Origin: Ignavibacteria bacterium
GTDB taxonomy: Bacteria; Bacteroidota; Ignavibacteria; UBA10030; SZUA-254
Length of the DNA: 6,950 nt
NCBI GenBank assembly: GCA_005877655.1
Contig: VBOC01000197.1
Span: 1,154 to 8,103, forward strand
Direction of reading: 5' to 3'
The position numbers and the translations under genes are program-made. Positions 6,442-6,950 of the stretch are shown in pieces; position 1 is the stretch's first letter, and every line of letters starts with the position of its first letter. Under the pieces are notes generated by a model, which was given only the letters and a program-made list of their open reading frames with translations, did not search any database and was not told the origin of the DNA.

Positions 6442-6950
6442 ATGTCAAAGTATATAACGGTTGCTATTCTTCTCCTCGCATTCGTTTATTGCGGATTTGG
6501 GCAAGTGGCCCAGGAGAAGGTTGATACCTCTGCGATCTCAAAAATAAAAGATGAGGGTTTCAATCGTTCTCAGGTGATGGATCTCCTGAGCACGCTTTCG
6601 GATGTCTACGGCCCGCGCCTCACCGGATCGCCCGGCTTCAAGAGGGCGGCCGAATGGGCGAGACAGACCCTCGGCTCGTGGGGATTGGAGAACGCACACC
6701 TCGAAGCGTGGGGTCCCTTCGGCAGAGGGTGGTCGCTGAAACATTATTCAGCCAACGTGATCGGAACCCAGGTGTTTCCACTGATCTCGTATCCGAAGGC
6801 ATGGTCTCCGGGTACGGGCGGTGAGGTGACGGCGGAAATCGTCTACTTCGATGCGAAGACTGACAGCGCAATCGCTGGATTTAAAGGAAAGCTCAAGGGA
6901 AAATTTGTTTTGCTGGGCGACCCGCGCGAGATCAAAGCACACTGGGATCC
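6442..6950 (+). CDS. Second exported M28-type peptidase, N-terminal part (cut by window end)
   Basis: The frame is open from ATG 6442 to the end of the window, giving the first 169 residues. A signal peptide is clear (MSKYITVAILLLAFVYCGFG, then Gln), with likely cleavage G|Q near residue 20. The region GPRLTGSPGFKRAAEWARQT aligns with GARLSGSPEAEHAVAWAQQT of the upstream peptidase, followed in both by 'G-x-x-N-x-HLE'. It is therefore a diverged relative of the same group. The segment near 125-160 (GEVTAEIVYFDA; KGKLKGKFVLLGDP) looks like the PA-type insert seen in secreted M28 enzymes. The zinc-binding motifs lie beyond the window, so activity cannot be judged. The gap to the upstream stop is 36 bases, or none if ATG 6406 is used, so co-transcription and possibly translational coupling are likely. 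Confidence 0.85.
   Translation, partial: MSKYITVAILLLAFVYCGFGQVAQEKVDTSAISKIKDEGFNRSQVMDLLSTLSDVYGPRLTGSPGFKRAAEWARQTLGSWGLENAHLEAWGPFGRGWSLKHYSANVIGTQVFPLISYPKAWSPGTGGEVTAEIVYFDAKTDSAIAGFKGKLKGKFVLLGDPREIKAHWD

Overview
The window looks like ordinary chromosomal DNA of a free-living Gram-negative bacterium with moderately high GC. All supported genes lie on the + strand. A Bacteroidota or wider FCB-group host is the best guess. Two exported peptidases have a Gln directly after the likely signal-peptidase cleavage point, which fits the Bacteroidetes 'Q-rule', and the acyl-CoA ligase, PDZ and secreted M28 gene types also fit. This is inference from gene content only; there is no rRNA or marker gene to confirm it.

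Layout. 1-145: open in several frames, perhaps the 3' end of an upstream gene. 146-1828: a long-chain acyl-CoA ligase (ANL superfamily) broken by two out-of-frame lesions, near 624-640 and 1667-1684. Each seems to remove about 20-25 residues, and together they restore the frame at the C-terminus. 1829-1943: a gap with a plausible sigma70-type promoter. 1944-3059: a 371-residue polytopic membrane protein of unknown function with four histidine clusters in or near its membrane segments. 3125-3589: a Nudix hydrolase with a perfect Nudix box, most like the NudB type. 3590-3851: a non-coding stretch rich in G-run/C-run inverted repeats, plus a 14-bp tandem repeat close to the next start codon. 3852-4850: an exported protein with two PDZ domains and no protease domain. 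4851-5007: a gap with an inverted repeat and a good promoter candidate. 5008-6405: a secreted M28 zinc peptidase of the carboxypeptidase Q type with all metal ligands present. 6442-6950: the N-terminal part of a second, diverged M28-type peptidase, cut by the window end.

How the genes relate. The two peptidases follow each other closely and probably form a transcription unit for extracytoplasmic peptide breakdown. The PDZ protein upstream is also exported, but a functional link is only suggested by position. The ligase, membrane protein and Nudix genes show no clear common pathway; a lipid-related role for the membrane protein is speculation. No mobile element, CRISPR array, tRNA, rRNA or defence system was seen. 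I found no convincing new multi-gene system. The points most worth a second look are the doubly lesioned ligase, the histidine-rich membrane protein and the structured leader before the PDZ gene.
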